Below are positions 5,225 to 6,368 of a stretch of DNA of 6,368 bases, piece by piece. Position 1 is the first letter of the stretch. Each line of letters starts with the position of its first letter. Source of the stretch: an uncultured Erysipelotrichaceae bacterium (GTDB lineage Bacteria; Bacillota_I; Bacilli_A; RF39; UBA660); the NCBI GenBank assembly GCA_902767005.1, contig CACXFY010000079.1, forward strand, positions 1-6,368. Direction: 5' to 3'. A program made the position numbers and the translations under genes. The notes beneath the pieces are model-generated. The model was not told the origin of the DNA. It ran no database searches and was given only the letters and a program-made list of their open reading frames with translations.

Positions 5225-5256
5225 AAAAAAGACTTAAGCTAATTCTTGAGCCTTTT
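5225..5256 (-). terminator. Probable intrinsic terminator of the dgk-YjdF-like unit
   Basis: On the minus strand GGCTCAAG (5252-5245) pairs with CTTAAGTC (5238-5231) around an AATTAG loop, with one G-T wobble and one C-A mismatch. It is followed by six T (5230-5225), and four A upstream extend the pairing. The TAA stop (5234-5236) lies in the 3' arm. The mismatch makes it the weakest of the terminators, so partial read-through into the FemX unit is likely. Confidence 0.55.
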
Positions 5257-6070
5257 CTATACTATCATTAATTTTACGTTTCATTTTTGGTATAAACTCT
5301 TTCGCAATACTTGATTGATCTCTATTCTTTAAGTAGAAATAACCAATTATAGAGAATATTAAAGCTCCAACAAAGTTTACGAATAAGTCTTTCATAGTAT
5401 CTATTATTCCTATATCTAAATATCCTTTTTGGATAGTAGTAATCTTTTTATTAGAATTACTATATATTTCTGTTTTATTTATATCATTTATAGTAATAGG
5501 TTCATTTAATCCTGAAGGATTAATTTTTACACTAGATATGGTAGATACTATTCTATCTTTTTGCATATCTTGATTTAAGACATGATCAGTTGCGAATTCT
5601 ACAAATTCCCAACATATACCTATAGTCATAGAGAAACAGAAAGCAACTATCGATACAAATATAGGAGTCATGGCTATTTGAAAGTTTTCATCTTGATTTA
5701 GGACATCTACTAATGAAAAGCCAACAGCGGCACATAAGAATCCACTAATTGTATGTAACATAGTATCCCAGTATGGGAATGTTACATAAAAGCTTTGTAT
5801 TTCTCCAAGTATGGTATGAGAAAATATAAATAAATATACTATTACTTCTAGAGTTGTTGGGAACTCTACTTTTAATTTATCTTGAATAAGACCTGGTAGT
5901 GTAAATAGTATTAATGTAATAATACATAGAATAACATTTAGCCAGTTACCACGTAATACTTGAACTACTAGTGATAATATTACTAAGAATCTTAATATTA
6001 CATAAATAGCCAATTTTTTTCTTTTGGTACTTATTCTTTTCTTAATGTTTTTTCTTTTCTTTTTATTCAT
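5234..6070 (-). CDS. Polytopic membrane protein, YjdF/DUF2238-like
   Basis: The 278-residue protein begins with a very basic tail (about 12 Lys/Arg in the first 19 residues). Membrane helices follow at about 20-39, 43-61, 74-90, 104-123, 134-156 and 226-247. Between the last two is a polar loop of about 65 residues (160-225) rich in Asn, Ile and Thr. Membrane-edge motifs include WDTMLHTISGF (101-111), the run WEFVEFATDH (154-163) with Glu155, Glu158, Asp162 and His163, QDMQKD (167-172), and DIGIIDTMKDL (219-229). The pattern of a buried His plus Glu/Asp pairs resembles the YjdF/DUF2238 family of predicted membrane proteins, whose function is unknown. The acidic cluster could be catalytic or metal-binding; this is inference. 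The AGGTGAT ribosome site overlaps the stop codon of the diacylglycerol kinase gene 8 nt upstream, so the two form an operon, suggesting a lipid- or envelope-related role. Confidence 0.82.
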   Translation of the reverse strand: MNKKKRKNIKKRISTKRKKLAIYVILRFLVILSLVVQVLRGNWLNVILCIITLILFTLPGLIQDKLKVEFPTTLEVIVYLFIFSHTILGEIQSFYVTFPYWDTMLHTISGFLCAAVGFSLVDVLNQDENFQIAMTPIFVSIVAFCFSMTIGICWEFVEFATDHVLNQDMQKDRIVSTISSVKINPSGLNEPITINDINKTEIYSNSNKKITTIQKGYLDIGIIDTMKDLFVNFVGALIFSIIGYFYLKNRDQSSIAKEFIPKMKRKINDSIEKAQELA

Positions 6071-6073
6071 ATC

Positions 6074-6080
6074 ATCACCT
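6074..6080 (-). promoter_or_regulatory. Ribosome binding site overlapping the dgk stop codon
   Basis: AGGTGAT (minus strand, 6080 to 6074) stands 3 nt before the ATG at 6070. Its first two bases are the last two of the TAG stop (6081-6079) of the kinase gene. Ribosomes ending the kinase are therefore directly at the site for the next start, implying translational coupling. Confidence 0.75.
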
Positions 6081-6368
6081 ACTCTTCATCATTAAATAGT
6101 TGCGATATTTTTTCTCTTGGGACTTGCATCTTCATAGGTTGTGATACGTCAAAAATAAATTTTCTTTCTTCGCTTTTATACTCTTCTCCATCTATACACC
6201 AATTTTCTTTTGGTTCATCTAAGAATTCTATTTCAAAGTGATTTGTTCGATAATAAGTAATTCCTGGAATATGATCAATATCAACCGATGTTACTAAAGT
6301 AACTAATCTTAACATCTCTTGTTTATTTTTAGCTTTTGCTAAAGCAACTTCAAATCTATTATCATTTA
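6079..6368 (-). CDS. Diacylglycerol/lipid kinase (YegS/DgkB type), C-terminal part, runs off right edge
   Basis: The frame is open to the edge of the window, so the internal ATG at 6313-6315 is not the true start. The 95 visible codons begin NDNRFEVALAKAKNKQEMLRL, matching the (N)DG.FEV.l.K..... region of the diacylglycerol kinase catalytic family. They continue with ITYYRTNHFEIEF and the WCIDGEE segment, in which the DGE motif carries the glutamate proposed as catalytic base in S. aureus DgkB. The end reads FDVSQPMKMQVP, typical of the family C-terminus. The enzyme phosphorylates lipid (probably diacylglycerol) with ATP at the inner membrane face, recycling diacylglycerol released during lipoteichoic acid or other envelope synthesis. 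The N-terminal nucleotide-binding GGDGT motif would be outside the window. It ends in TAG and is directly followed by the YjdF-like gene. Confidence 0.88.
   Translation of the reverse strand, partial: NDNRFEVALAKAKNKQEMLRLVTLVTSVDIDHIPGITYYRTNHFEIEFLDEPKENWCIDGEEYKSEERKFIFDVSQPMKMQVPREKISQLFNDEE

Noticed and set aside
6079..6315. A 78-codon stand-alone gene starting at the ATG at 6313-6315
   Set aside because: The frame stays open to the window edge, and the upstream residues continue the diacylglycerol kinase match, so this is the C-terminus of a longer protein.
1..6368. Mobile element, defence system, CRISPR or tRNA
   Set aside because: No transposase, integrase, direct repeat array, terminal inverted repeats or tRNA-like cloverleaf was seen. 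The genes are ordinary envelope, lipid, metal and translation functions plus small unknowns.

Overview
The window is strongly AT-rich DNA from a low-GC Gram-positive (Firmicutes/Bacilli-like) bacterium. Evidence for this includes a YlmH-type S4 protein, a FemABX peptidoglycan-bridge transferase, a soluble YegS/DgkB-type diacylglycerol kinase, a lipobox lipoprotein, Shine-Dalgarno sequences of the form AGGTGAT/GAGGT, and U-tract intrinsic terminators. TGA ends one gene at 4519-4521 while tryptophan is TGG, so the ordinary bacterial code applies and a true Mycoplasma/Spiroplasma code does not. An uncultured gut Bacilli or Erysipelotrichia-like lineage would fit, but the exact taxon cannot be read from this stretch.

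Left part (1-1377, minus strand): three single-gene units, each with its own extended or consensus -10 box, two of them with their own intrinsic terminator. They are the start of a copper-exporting P-type ATPase (copA, runs off the left edge), a small membrane-anchored protein with one InlB-type repeat, and a small lipoprotein.

Middle (1378-2997, plus strand): a divergent promoter region drives ylmH (RNA-binding S4 protein linked to ribosome quality control). Next comes a promoter with TTGAAA/TATAAT for a zinc-ribbon + DUF4190 membrane protein and, immediately behind it, a DUF2752 membrane protein. A strong intrinsic terminator hairpin lies exactly at the junction of these last two genes. It holds the stop codon of the first and the start codon of the second in its 5' arm.

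Right part (3000-6368, minus strand): two transcription units converge on the plus-strand genes. The distal one is diacylglycerol kinase (C-terminal part only) followed after 8 nt by a polytopic YjdF/DUF2238-like membrane protein. After a terminator and a new extended -10 promoter comes a three-gene unit: a two-pass membrane protein of unknown function, a FemX/MurM-type aminoacyltransferase, and a small TSCPD protein (TIGR03905 type). The gaps are only 4 and 1 nt. The content is largely envelope housekeeping: lipid recycling, cell-wall cross-bridges, metal export and surface proteins.

No transposon, phage, CRISPR, tRNA or rRNA was seen, and no gene-free stretch exceeds 300 bases. The most notable signals are regulatory. 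Five of six recognised terminators contain the stop codon of the gene they end, one terminator carries the start codon of the next gene, and most promoters rely on a TGN-extended -10 box.
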